Source of the DNA: CAYPHA01 sp964410215
Lineage (GTDB): Bacteria; Calditrichota; Calditrichia; Calditrichales; CAYPHA01
Reading direction: 5' to 3'
Assembly (NCBI GenBank): GCA_964410215.1
Contig: CAYPHA010000134.1
Span: forward strand, 1-6,596
DNA: 6,596 nucleotides
In this document: positions 1-6,540 of the stretch, in pieces
Layout: every line of letters begins with the position of its first letter
Position numbering within the stretch: position 1 is the stretch's first letter
Made by a program: the position numbers and the translations under genes
Notes under the pieces: generated by a model
Database searches by the model: none
Told to the model about the DNA's origin: nothing
The model's input: only the letters and a program-made list of their open reading frames with translations

Positions 1-236
1 CGACGATTCGATATAGTGTTGGGGCGTATTGCAATACGCCCCAACAGCCCCAACGGATCGATTTATCCGTTTATAACCTGCTCGGACAAAAAGTCGCCAC
101 ACTGGTTTCGAAAACACAGCAGGCCGGCGATTACCAGGTGAAATGGGATGCGACCGATATGGCCAGTGGCGTCTATTATTACCGGTTAGAAGCCGGAGAT
201 TTTACAGAAATGCGAAAGATGATCCTGATCCGGTGA
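1..236 (+). CDS. C-terminal fragment of a T9SS-exported protein (type A sorting domain)
   Basis: Partial gene cut by the left edge; the first whole codon begins at base 3 and the stop is TGA at 234-236, leaving 77 residues. The fragment reads TIRYSV, then an unusual GAYCNTPQQP insert, then RIDLSVYNLLGQKVATLV, AGDYQVKWDATDMASGVYYY and finally RKMILIR. The order VYNLLGQ-V-TLV, then AG-Y-V-WDA, then SGVYYYRL, then a basic tail is the hallmark of the T9SS type A C-terminal sorting domain, an Ig-like FlgD-type fold. In that family the domain directs transport across the outer membrane and is removed or anchored there. The passenger domain lies outside the window, so its function is unknown. The insert is encoded by the palindrome at 18-45 and makes the loop after the first strand about seven residues longer than usual. 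The frame stays open through it, so the gene is probably intact. Confidence 0.88.
   Translation, partial: TIRYSVGAYCNTPQQPQRIDLSVYNLLGQKVATLVSKTQQAGDYQVKWDATDMASGVYYYRLEAGDFTEMRKMILIR
18..45. repeat. Perfect 28-base palindrome inside the T9SS domain (REP-like element)
   Basis: The left arm GTTGGGGCGTATTG (18-31) is followed immediately by its exact reverse complement (32-45). As single-stranded DNA or RNA it could form a 12-bp stem with a TGCA loop. The eight bases GCCCCAAC at the end of the palindrome (38-45) are repeated directly at 47-54 after one base, which could be a duplication scar or chance. The element lies in the coding frame of the T9SS fragment and adds residues GAYCNTP. I recall GGGGCG...CGCCCC palindromes as dispersed repeats in environmental bacterial genomes, but this cannot be confirmed from a single copy. 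There is no T-run after it, so it is not a typical intrinsic terminator. Confidence 0.8.
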
Positions 237-254
237 AATTCGAGTTTTGTGCTT

Positions 255-1760
255 TTACTTTTTATTATTCTCCATTCTTTTCCCGTAATCCAGCATATGG
301 TCGGTTGTAAGCAGGGGAAAAGTGGGTACCATGATGGGAAAGGGTACATTTTGCTGGCTAACGAACATATCGATGCGGGTCAACCGTATATCGTTGAAAA
401 TGTCGACATCCACTTCGATCTGGTCACTGTATTTGGTTTGCAGCGAATCGATGTATGGATTCAGATAATCAGTTATGACTTTCATCTGCCCGAGAGAATC
501 CGCATCAGACGGCAGGTGTTTCTGTAAATAATTATGCTTATGATGCAAAGCGATAATTGCATCTTTCCACATATTGGTATAGCGTTCGACAGCCGGAACG
601 TCGTCATATCCGCGATCGTAAGCGACTTCAGACAGTTCCAGGTCACGCAGCATATCGGCAATGGCCAGGCGCAGCTGATGGGGGAATTCGGCTTTGGAGA
701 TGCCTTTTTTACGGAATACAAGAGGGTGACGTGCAAAGGCTTCCTCAAAATCAGCCACGGTCCATACCTCTCCTTCATAGGTCAGCAGAGGTAAGGGTCT
801 GAGGGACTCAAAATCTTCTTCAATACTTTCCAGGTTGGCGTCTTCAGCCTTCCGCTCAAAGGTTTGATCCAGAAACTGATTCTCTTTTTCATCGGCCGGC
901 CGGACATATATTTTAGACAGCACTTCTGCAAATTCAGGGAATGTTTCCGGATGAAGGTCCATGCGTTTTCCGCGCATGACCTCAGCGACAAAATCTTCAT
1001 AGATGTTGAGAGCATGGCTTTGTGTCAGTTTTTCCTTCACATCGGAAAGCCGTTCATTGATCTGTTTTTCGCTGAACGCTACGCTGTTCGTCCACCCTTT
1101 GATTTTCATCACCAGGTATTGACGCTCATCGATTTTCAGCGGGCCGAATATCTGACCTTTTTCAGGATTACCGGAATACAGAATTTTATGAACCATTTCC
1201 GATTCCGGGGTCATGTATTCAATTTCATGTTCCGGCAGATTTTCAAATTCATTGCGCAGCTCGGGAATGTCAAGTTCGCCGTTGAGCCATCGTGCGATAC
1301 TGTCGGCGGCTGAATAGCGCGGCACATTGAGGAACTGAACCTGATATTTACGTCCTGCGCACTTATAAGCCTCTTTTATTTCCGACGTATCCAGGGTGAC
1401 TTTGGCGATCCCTTCCTTCTCATAGAGCCACTGGCGCATGGCCTGCTCCTGCCGGCCCTGGATCATATGCTTAAAATGCTTACTCTGGGTCAGTTCATTG
1501 TCTTCGCCGCTTTCCATGGCCAGCATTTTCTCGGCAATCAGGGCGTTAACAACACGTTTCTTATCGATATTACTGCTTCCCCGGGCGTAGGGGGGACGAA
1601 TGGTATATTCGGCCCGGCGGATAAACTCGTTTGTAGAAATGGTACGATCTCCGATTCGAACAAGTATTTCCTCCTGAACCGTATCTTTGTCCCCGCGTGA
1701 ACAGGAAATGATAGCGACCAAAAAACCTAAATAAATATAATAGAGATATTTTTGAATCAT
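255..1760 (-). CDS. SurA/PrsA-like periplasmic folding lipoprotein (divergent peptidyl-prolyl isomerase)
   Basis: The 501-residue product begins with a lipoprotein signal ending in LVAIISC, with Cys20 as the lipidated residue. The next residue is Ser, not Asp, which by the E. coli rule favours the outer membrane facing the periplasm. Residues 33-46 (LVRIGDRTISTNEF) followed by helices to about residue 130 match the SurA/PpiC N-terminal chaperone domain. Residues about 136-230 resemble a divergent parvulin (PPIC) domain: the end GQIFGPLK...YLVMKIKGW matches the usual GxxxGPVxxxxGYHIxKV pattern, but the GG-LGW core is not visible. Residues 250-501 are charged, probably helical and unassigned. 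The family assists folding of outer-membrane or secreted proteins. Isomerase activity is doubtful here. The start ATG lies just downstream of the lipobox-consistent N-terminus and has a weak GGTGG ribosome site. The gene converges with the T9SS fragment, 18 bases away, with no visible terminator. Substrates are unknown. Confidence 0.75.
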   Translation of the reverse strand: MIQKYLYYIYLGFLVAIISCSRGDKDTVQEEILVRIGDRTISTNEFIRRAEYTIRPPYARGSSNIDKKRVVNALIAEKMLAMESGEDNELTQSKHFKHMIQGRQEQAMRQWLYEKEGIAKVTLDTSEIKEAYKCAGRKYQVQFLNVPRYSAADSIARWLNGELDIPELRNEFENLPEHEIEYMTPESEMVHKILYSGNPEKGQIFGPLKIDERQYLVMKIKGWTNSVAFSEKQINERLSDVKEKLTQSHALNIYEDFVAEVMRGKRMDLHPETFPEFAEVLSKIYVRPADEKENQFLDQTFERKAEDANLESIEEDFESLRPLPLLTYEGEVWTVADFEEAFARHPLVFRKKGISKAEFPHQLRLAIADMLRDLELSEVAYDRGYDDVPAVERYTNMWKDAIIALHHKHNYLQKHLPSDADSLGQMKVITDYLNPYIDSLQTKYSDQIEVDVDIFNDIRLTRIDMFVSQQNVPFPIMVPTFPLLTTDHMLDYGKRMENNKK

Positions 1761-2212
1761 AATAAGACCACCAAAAAATTAAACCAATACAAAAGACTTC
1801 ATATTTTATGTACTCCCTTTGGAATAAAAATATCTGTGGAGATAAAAACAGATCTAGTTACTTCATTCAGAACAAAATTACTTAGGTCTGAATTTATTTT
1901 ATCGATAGTTTTGTAAAAAAAATAATTTAGGTCATTGTTTATTCTCAAGCAAAAAAAACTAACTCTATTTTCACAGAACATAAGCTAAACTGATATCCGG
2001 TATTTATGGCGATTATGAAAAAAAATTCGTAGTTTGCCTGTGCTCCATTGGTCGGAAAGACGCCGGTACGCGCATTAATTAATTACAGAATCAAAATATG
2101 CCCGCTCCACCAGAATACATCCTTGTTATGGTATGAAAATTGGAATGGTGATATGGTACCATCACCAGCCGGCTGGTGGAAGATGAAAAAATAAATTCAA
2201 AAGGAGAAACTC
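1761..2212. other. Intergenic region between divergent genes
   Basis: This 452-base stretch separates the minus-strand SurA-like gene from the plus-strand phosphatase gene, so it should hold promoters for both. From 1761 to about 2030 it is strongly AT-rich. That part holds a short hairpin (ATCTGT 1832-1837 with ACAGAT 1848-1853) and an imperfect 15-base direct repeat (1874-1888 and 1919-1933, 13 of 15 identical, both ending TTAGGTC). From about 2035 the composition becomes more balanced and includes TTAATTAA-type sequence (2074-2083), then the clustered inverted repeats described separately. No convincing -35/-10 pair, tRNA or known riboswitch was recognised. A 60-codon minus-strand frame (1799-1981) has no ribosome site and looks like a by-product of low GC content. 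Confidence 0.6.
2106..2180 (+). promoter_or_regulatory. Overlapping inverted repeats upstream of the phosphatase gene
   Basis: Three pairings compete here. CACCAGCC and GGCTGGTG (2163-2178) form a perfect 16-base palindrome. GGTGAT (2147-2152) pairs with ATCACC (2161-2166) around a loop that is itself mostly palindromic (ATGGTACCAT, 2153-2162). TCCACCAG (2106-2113) pairs with CTGGTGGA (2173-2180). Because they share bases, the structures are mutually exclusive. The 16-base palindrome ends 22 bases before the ribosome binding site of the phosphatase gene. It could be an operator for a dimeric regulator or an alternating leader-RNA structure. No U-run follows, so it is not a classic attenuator. 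Function is inferred from position only. Confidence 0.4.
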
Positions 2213-4099
2213 ATGCGCCGATACCTCTCCCTGTTTACGATCGTTTTGTTTGTCATAATCCTTTCCGGAAGAGGTCTGGTGAAAGCCGATATCACCGATA
2301 TCCCGGAAGTGGCACCAAAAGACCGCATCTGCTTCGCCTTATACACCATGCACGACCATACCCTTAAAATGACGGTTCAATTCTATCCGCTTGAAGAGGA
2401 CGAAAGCCGGTCAGCGATACTGCAAATCCGGAAAGATGATGCCTGGGTTGAAATCGCACAAACACAAATAACGGAAGACGATTATGGCAATGAGGACGGC
2501 GATAAAACCTGGACGGCCCATTTCCGGATTGAAAATTGGGATATGAGCCGGGATGCCCGCTACCAGGTCAGCGCGCTGGACGGTATCGCTACCTATGATG
2601 GCCTGATCCGGCATGATCCGGTCGAAAAAAAGGAAATCGTCGTGGCCGCGTTTACCGGTAACTCCATCTATCCGTGGCATGGCGGCGATATACCGCGGAC
2701 AGACATTGTTGAAAATATTAAGAAAATCGACCCGGACCTGCTTTTCTTTTCCGGGGACCAGGTGTATGATCACACCCATCATCTCGGTTACTGGCTGCGC
2801 TTCGGGCGGGATTTCGGCGAGGTGATCCGCAACCGGCCGACCATCACCATTCCCGATGATCATGACGTGGGGCAGGCCAATCTGTGGGGAGCCGGCGGTG
2901 TGCAATCCCAGACCGGAGCCGGTCACGACGGCGGCTATTTCATGCCGGCGGAATATGTTAAAGCGGTGGAACAGGCGCAGACCTGGCATCTGCCCGATCC
3001 CTTTGACCCGACACCCATTGCCCAGGGTATCGGTGTGTATTATACCTCTCTGACCCTTGGTGGCATCAGTTTTGCCATCATCGAGGACCGAAAATTCAAA
3101 TCGGGGCCCGAAGGCCTGATACCCGAGCAGGGACCGCGGCCGGACCATATCCTCAATCCCGATTACGACCCGGCCAGTGTCGATGTGGAAGGGGCCGTTC
3201 TGCTGGGGGATCGTCAATTGCATTTTCTGCATGCATGGGGACAGGACTGGACCGGCGCGGAGATGAAAGCCGTGCTTTCTCAGACCATTTTCTGCGGCGG
3301 CGCGCATATTCATGGCAAAGTCGGCGGCCGCCTCCATGCCGATCTCGATTCCAACGGCTGGCCGCAGACCGGACGGAACAAAGCGATTGCTGAAATTCGC
3401 CGTGCTTTTGCCGTGCATATCGCCGGTGATCAGCATCTTGGTACCATTTTTCATCACGGGATTGATGAGTGGGAAGATGGCATGTATTCGTTCTGTGTGC
3501 CATCGATTGCCAATTTGTACCTGCGCTGGTGGGATCCGTTGCAGCCCGGTGAAAACCGTCAGGCCGGCATGCCCGATTATACGGGGCGGCATTTTGACGG
3601 CTTTAAAAACAGGATCACCTGCTGGGCGGCCGCCAATCCATCCAAAGAGCCAAACGGCGGAAGCAAACTGACCATCCGGGCAGCCGGTTTTGGCATTATC
3701 CGGTTTGATAAGCCGGATCGTGACATAACCTTTGAATGCTGGCCGCGCAATATCGATGTGACTGATCCGGATGCGAAGCAATACGAAGGCTGGCCGAAGA
3801 CGATCCAGCAGACCGACAATTATGGGCGCAGGGCGGCAGCGTATTTACCGGAACTGGAAATCGACGGACAGGAAGATCCGGTCATCCAGGTGATCGATGA
3901 ATCCAATGATGAAGTGGTTTATACTCTGCGCATCAATGGTAAAACCTTCCGTCCGAAGGTATTCAGCGAAGGGAAATACACAATCCGTGTCGGTGAAGGC
4001 GAAAACGTAAAGATTTTGAAAGGTGTTCACGCGTTGCCGGCGGATAATGATAAAAAACTGAAAGTAATTCTGAGGAAAAAATGGTTCTGGTTTTTTTAA
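2213..4099 (+). CDS. Secreted PhoD-like metallophosphatase
   Basis: The 628-residue product starts with a Sec-type signal peptide (MRRYLSLF..., hydrophobic to about residue 18, likely cleaved after VKA at residue 24). The start is supported by AAGGAG at 2201-2206, six bases before ATG. Residues about 40-135 look like the beta-rich N-terminal domain of PhoD proteins. The metallophosphatase core follows, with blocks at GNSIYPW (N150), FSGDQVYDH (D182, H187), PDDHDVGQ (D215, D216, H217), WGAGG and AGDQHLG (D406, H408), which carry the expected metal-binding Asp and His residues. DPFDPTPIAQGIGVYYT and IIEDRKFKSGP match a PhoD subfamily I recall from Planctomycetota and Verrucomicrobiota. A C-terminal beta domain (about 540-620) includes VIQVIDES and YTIRVGEGE. 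The predicted role is hydrolysis of phosphate mono- or diesters outside the cytoplasm; the substrate is unknown. The gene overlaps the next one by 19 bases, and its tail WFWFF is encoded within that overlap. Confidence 0.87.
   Translation: MRRYLSLFTIVLFVIILSGRGLVKADITDIPEVAPKDRICFALYTMHDHTLKMTVQFYPLEEDESRSAILQIRKDDAWVEIAQTQITEDDYGNEDGDKTWTAHFRIENWDMSRDARYQVSALDGIATYDGLIRHDPVEKKEIVVAAFTGNSIYPWHGGDIPRTDIVENIKKIDPDLLFFSGDQVYDHTHHLGYWLRFGRDFGEVIRNRPTITIPDDHDVGQANLWGAGGVQSQTGAGHDGGYFMPAEYVKAVEQAQTWHLPDPFDPTPIAQGIGVYYTSLTLGGISFAIIEDRKFKSGPEGLIPEQGPRPDHILNPDYDPASVDVEGAVLLGDRQLHFLHAWGQDWTGAEMKAVLSQTIFCGGAHIHGKVGGRLHADLDSNGWPQTGRNKAIAEIRRAFAVHIAGDQHLGTIFHHGIDEWEDGMYSFCVPSIANLYLRWWDPLQPGENRQAGMPDYTGRHFDGFKNRITCWAAANPSKEPNGGSKLTIRAAGFGIIRFDKPDRDITFECWPRNIDVTDPDAKQYEGWPKTIQQTDNYGRRAAAYLPELEIDGQEDPVIQVIDESNDEVVYTLRINGKTFRPKVFSEGKYTIRVGEGENVKILKGVHALPADNDKKLKVILRKKWFWFF
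4072..4077 (+). promoter_or_regulatory. Ribosome binding site for the glycosidase-like lipoprotein, inside the phosphatase gene
   Basis: GAGGAA lies three bases before the ATG at 4081 and is itself part of the coding sequence of the phosphatase C-terminus. It is a fair Shine-Dalgarno match with short spacing. It supports initiation at 4081, which is also where a complete lipoprotein signal begins. Ribosomes terminating at 4099 would be close to this start, so translational coupling is likely. Confidence 0.6.
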
Positions 4100-5298
4100 G
4101 ATGTTGTATCATACCGGCGTTCATCTTCGCCGGTTGTCAGATGCTGCAGGATGATCTGGATTTTCAACGTTTGCTGCAGCCGCTTCCCGGAACGGTTGAT
4201 ACTACGAATCAATCGCTCTCGTTTCACAGTCCGTCTGTACTCGAAGACGAAGAAGAATTTGTCTGGGGCGGTGCCGTGATCCGGGGTGAAGACGGCCAAT
4301 ATCACATGTTTTATTCCGTGTTCGATGGTGATCTGCCCATGTCGCAATCCTGGGTACTGACCAGCCGGATCGATTATGCTGTTTCGGAGCGTCCGGTGGG
4401 CCCTTTCCGGTTCCAAAAGACATTTCTCAGCGGGGCTGGTGAGCAGGGCAATCCGGAGGCCTGGGATGCCCGGTCGGTGCACAATCCGCACATTCGTCGG
4501 TTCAATGACCGGGTATACCTGTACCACAGTGGTTCAGCCCATCCCGGCCGGCCGGAAGCGGGGCAGCCGGGAGCGGAGACCAGCGAGCGCGACCTGGTAC
4601 AGCTCAATCAGAAAATCGGCGTGATTGTAGCCGGCTCGGTGTCCGAGCTGGTCCATGGTCCGGTGCAGCGGGCGGCGCAGCCGTTGCTCACCCCGCGGAC
4701 CCGGGTTGCCGGGCACACCTTCCATCCCTCGCCGGAGGGCACGGAACCGCTGCCGGACAACCTGATCATCGTCAATCCCTCAGTGGTCCGGCGACCGGAA
4801 GACGGGTTGTACCTGCTTTATTTCAAGGGGAATATCTATGACCCGGGCTGGCGCGGGGCCCATGGTATTGCCTTCGGTCCCTCTCCAACCGGTCCCTTCC
4901 AGGCACAGGACAACTTCCTGTTCGAGGTAACCCTGGCCGACTGGAGTACATCCAATAACGCGGAGGATCCTTACGTCTGGTATGATCTGCTGCGCCAACG
5001 GTTTTACGCCATCCTCAAGGATTTCACCGGTCAGATTGCCGGTCAGAAAAGCTGCCTGGTATTGTTTACCTCCGAAGACGGCCTGGACTGGCAGCCGGCC
5101 CGCCATCCGCTGGTGAGTTTGCGTCAGCTGGTCTTTGAAGACGGAACGGTTATCGATGTTCATAACCTGGAACGGCCGCAGTTGTTACTGGATGAGAACG
5201 GTCAGCCACAGATGTTGTACGTGGCCTGTAAACCGGGAAACGGCTATGCGGTCAAGGGCCCGACCAGCAATGTACATATTTCGTTAATGGGACAGTAG
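4081..5298 (+). CDS. Five-bladed beta-propeller glycoside-hydrolase-like lipoprotein (GH43/GH117-type fold)
   Basis: The 405-residue product opens with a short lipoprotein signal ending FIFAGC (Cys19), followed by an acidic stretch, QMLQDDLD. A similar acidic patch after the cysteine marks surface lipoproteins in Bacteroidota, so display on the outer surface is possible. Five blade-like repeats are visible: FVWGGAVI...YHMFYSV (60-78), VHNPHIRRF...VYLYHSG (133-151), VNPSVVRRPEDGLYLLYFKG (231-250), EDPYVWYDLLRQRFYAILKDF (295-315) and ERPQLLLDENGQPQMLYVA (364-382). This layout and the phrases FTSEDGLDW and LERPQL match secreted glycosidase-like proteins recalled from Planctomycetota. Candidate acidic active-site residues are D129, E295, D296 and E364. 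The usual blade-one Asp is not evident, so activity is unproven. The gene overlaps the phosphatase by 19 bases and is probably co-transcribed with it. The gene looks GC-richer than its neighbours by eye. Confidence 0.75.
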   Translation: MVLVFLRCCIIPAFIFAGCQMLQDDLDFQRLLQPLPGTVDTTNQSLSFHSPSVLEDEEEFVWGGAVIRGEDGQYHMFYSVFDGDLPMSQSWVLTSRIDYAVSERPVGPFRFQKTFLSGAGEQGNPEAWDARSVHNPHIRRFNDRVYLYHSGSAHPGRPEAGQPGAETSERDLVQLNQKIGVIVAGSVSELVHGPVQRAAQPLLTPRTRVAGHTFHPSPEGTEPLPDNLIIVNPSVVRRPEDGLYLLYFKGNIYDPGWRGAHGIAFGPSPTGPFQAQDNFLFEVTLADWSTSNNAEDPYVWYDLLRQRFYAILKDFTGQIAGQKSCLVLFTSEDGLDWQPARHPLVSLRQLVFEDGTVIDVHNLERPQLLLDENGQPQMLYVACKPGNGYAVKGPTSNVHISLMGQ

Positions 5299-5367
5299 CA
5301 ATGGCATGATGTGACAGTCATCTCAGGGAAATGGTTTTCGTGTTAGTGACCTTTTTTGCTTTCTTTT

Positions 5368-5373
5368 TATAAT
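5368..5373 (+). promoter_or_regulatory. Possible -10 element for the AI-2E family gene
   Basis: TATAAT is an exact match to the consensus -10 hexamer, and TATAATTG differs by one base from the Bacteroidota TAnnTTTG element. It sits in the T-rich gap after the propeller gene and would give a leader of roughly 30 bases before the ATG at 5409. No good -35 hexamer is present at 16-18 bases upstream, so the call rests on one hexamer and position. Confidence 0.35.
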
Positions 5374-5395
5374 TGGTTAAAAATGCAAGTAACAC

Positions 5396-5401
5396 AAAGG
5401 A
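5396..5401 (+). promoter_or_regulatory. Ribosome binding site that fixes the AI-2E family start at 5409
   Basis: AAAGGA ends seven bases before ATG 5409, an ideal spacing. The frame is open further upstream to a TTG at 5373, but that codon has no ribosome site and overlaps the TATAAT box. The upstream extension (VKNASNTKDDP) also has no counterpart that I recognise in the family. The ATG at 5409 is therefore preferred. Confidence 0.7.
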
Positions 5402-5408
5402 CGATCCC

Positions 5409-6467
5409 ATGCAAGCCGACGGCTTAAAAAACAGTTTCTTTTTTATCCTGTTGACCATCACCACGGTTGCATTTTTTTGGCTTCTCATTGATTTCATAAT
5501 GCCGCTTTTCTGGGCGACGACTTTCAGTATTCTCTTCTTTCCCATATTCAGAAAGGTAAAACGTGTATTGAAGGACAGAGATTCCATGAGCTCCCTGTTG
5601 ACGATTACTTTTATTTTGCTGTTGGTGATATTGCCTGCTTTCATGGTCGGTCTGGCAGTCACAAAACAGGTGACGATTCTTTATAATCAGCATCTCGCCG
5701 AAGGGGTAAACATTCAGGAAACCTACCAATATGTGGAGGACAATCTTCCAGGCATTACCGGTTTTCTGGAGGAGTATGGTATGGATATGGAGCGTCTGAA
5801 AAGCACTTTATCCAGTTCCGTGGTTGCCAGTTCGCGGTTCATTGCCTCGAAAGCGTATGGAATTGGCGGGAATGTCATTCGTTTCTTTATTCTGTTATTC
5901 ATCATGATATACCTGCTCTTTTTCTTCCTTCGTGACGGCGAGCGGCTGGTCGAAACCTTCATCCGTGTTTTGCCCCTGGGGGATCAGCGGGAGCGCCTGT
6001 TGTTCTCTAAATTCAGTGAAGTGTTAAGAGCTACCATCAAAGGGACATTTGTGATAGGCATTATTCAGGGTACCCTGGGCGGACTGGCCTTCTGGATCCT
6101 GGGCATCCAGTCGGCGATCTTATGGGGGGTGCTGATGATTATTTTATCTATCTTGCCTGCGGTCGGTGCGGCCATCGTCTGGGTGCCGGCTGCGATCATT
6201 CTCATCATCAGCGGCAGCTGGATTAAGGGTGTTATCCTGTTAGTCGTGGGTGCATTACTTATCGGGATGATCGACAATTTTATGCGTCCGGTCCTGGTCG
6301 GCCGGGATACGAAAATGCCGGACTATTTGATTCTGTTATCGACACTGGGTGGATTGACGTTGTTTGGCATTTCCGGTTTTATCATCGGGCCGGTCATTGC
6401 CGCATTGTTTTTAACCGTCTGGCAGATTTTCATGCAGGATTATTCGGTCAAAGAAATCCGGGATTAA
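5409..6467 (+). CDS. AI-2E family membrane transporter (PerM/YdiK/TqsA-like)
   Basis: From ATG 5409 the product is 352 residues, the usual length of this family. Two membrane segments span about residues 8-47 and a third about 57-80. A hydrophilic segment (about 81-150, TKQVTILYNQHLAEG onward) follows, then a strongly hydrophobic helix (FFILLFIMIYLLFFFLRDGE). The C-terminal half has the family signatures GTFVIGIIQGTLGG (212-225), SILPAVGA (from 247), DNFMRPVLVGR (289-299) and PDYLILLSTLGGLTLFG...GPVIAAL. E. coli TqsA has been linked to autoinducer-2 export, and other members to Na+/H+ exchange, so the substrate cannot be assigned. It lies in the inner membrane. The gene is 110 bases beyond the propeller gene with its own possible promoter, so it is probably not part of the phosphatase unit. 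Confidence 0.9.
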   Translation: MQADGLKNSFFFILLTITTVAFFWLLIDFIMPLFWATTFSILFFPIFRKVKRVLKDRDSMSSLLTITFILLLVILPAFMVGLAVTKQVTILYNQHLAEGVNIQETYQYVEDNLPGITGFLEEYGMDMERLKSTLSSSVVASSRFIASKAYGIGGNVIRFFILLFIMIYLLFFFLRDGERLVETFIRVLPLGDQRERLLFSKFSEVLRATIKGTFVIGIIQGTLGGLAFWILGIQSAILWGVLMIILSILPAVGAAIVWVPAAIILIISGSWIKGVILLVVGALLIGMIDNFMRPVLVGRDTKMPDYLILLSTLGGLTLFGISGFIIGPVIAALFLTVWQIFMQDYSVKEIRD

Positions 6468-6474
6468 AAAATAA

Positions 6475-6501
6475 GAAAAGAGAAAAGAGAAAAAAGAAAC
6501 A
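6475..6501. repeat. Purine-rich GAAAA/GAGAAAA tract
   Basis: Just after the AI-2E family stop codon the plus strand is almost entirely A and G, with repeated AAAAGAG units (AGAAAAGAGAAAAGAGAAAA at its core). It is a simple-sequence tract with no coding potential. Length variation by slippage is possible. No hairpin precedes a T-run here, so it does not explain termination of the upstream gene. Confidence 0.6.
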
Positions 6502-6540
6502 AGATAGCGAAGGCCTATGTCCAGCCCCTTGGGGTAAAAT

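Noticed and set aside
237..254. Bidirectional terminator between the convergent T9SS and SurA-like genes.
   Set aside because: The 18-base gap has no inverted repeat on either strand.
1799..1981. A 60-codon minus-strand frame in the AT-rich intergenic region.
   Set aside because: There is no Shine-Dalgarno sequence before its ATG, the composition follows the AT-rich background, and the product matches nothing I recognise.
2129..2194. A short frame ending in WYENWNGDMVPSPAGWWKMKK before a stop, possibly a gene remnant.
   Set aside because: It has no start or ribosome site, and the amino acid pattern arises from the inverted repeats in the DNA. There is no similarity to a family I know.
2411..3781. 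A 456-codon open frame on the minus strand, antisense to the phosphatase gene.
   Set aside because: The plus-strand frame has a signal peptide, a strong ribosome site and conserved metallophosphatase motifs. The antisense product has no recognisable domain, so its openness follows from codon bias of the real gene.
5299..5367. Possible intrinsic terminator between the propeller gene and the AI-2E family gene (T-rich run near 5351-5370).
   Set aside because: Only four-base stems can be drawn before the T-run (for example GTCA with TGAC), which is too weak to call.
5373..5408. N-terminal extension of the AI-2E family protein from a TTG codon.
   Set aside because: The TTG has no ribosome site and overlaps a TATAAT box, while the ATG at 5409 has AAAGGA at ideal spacing and gives the usual family N-terminus.
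6519..6535. CCCCTTGGGG after the transporter as a terminator hairpin.
   Set aside because: The two arms are separated by only two bases, too tight a loop, and no T-run follows.
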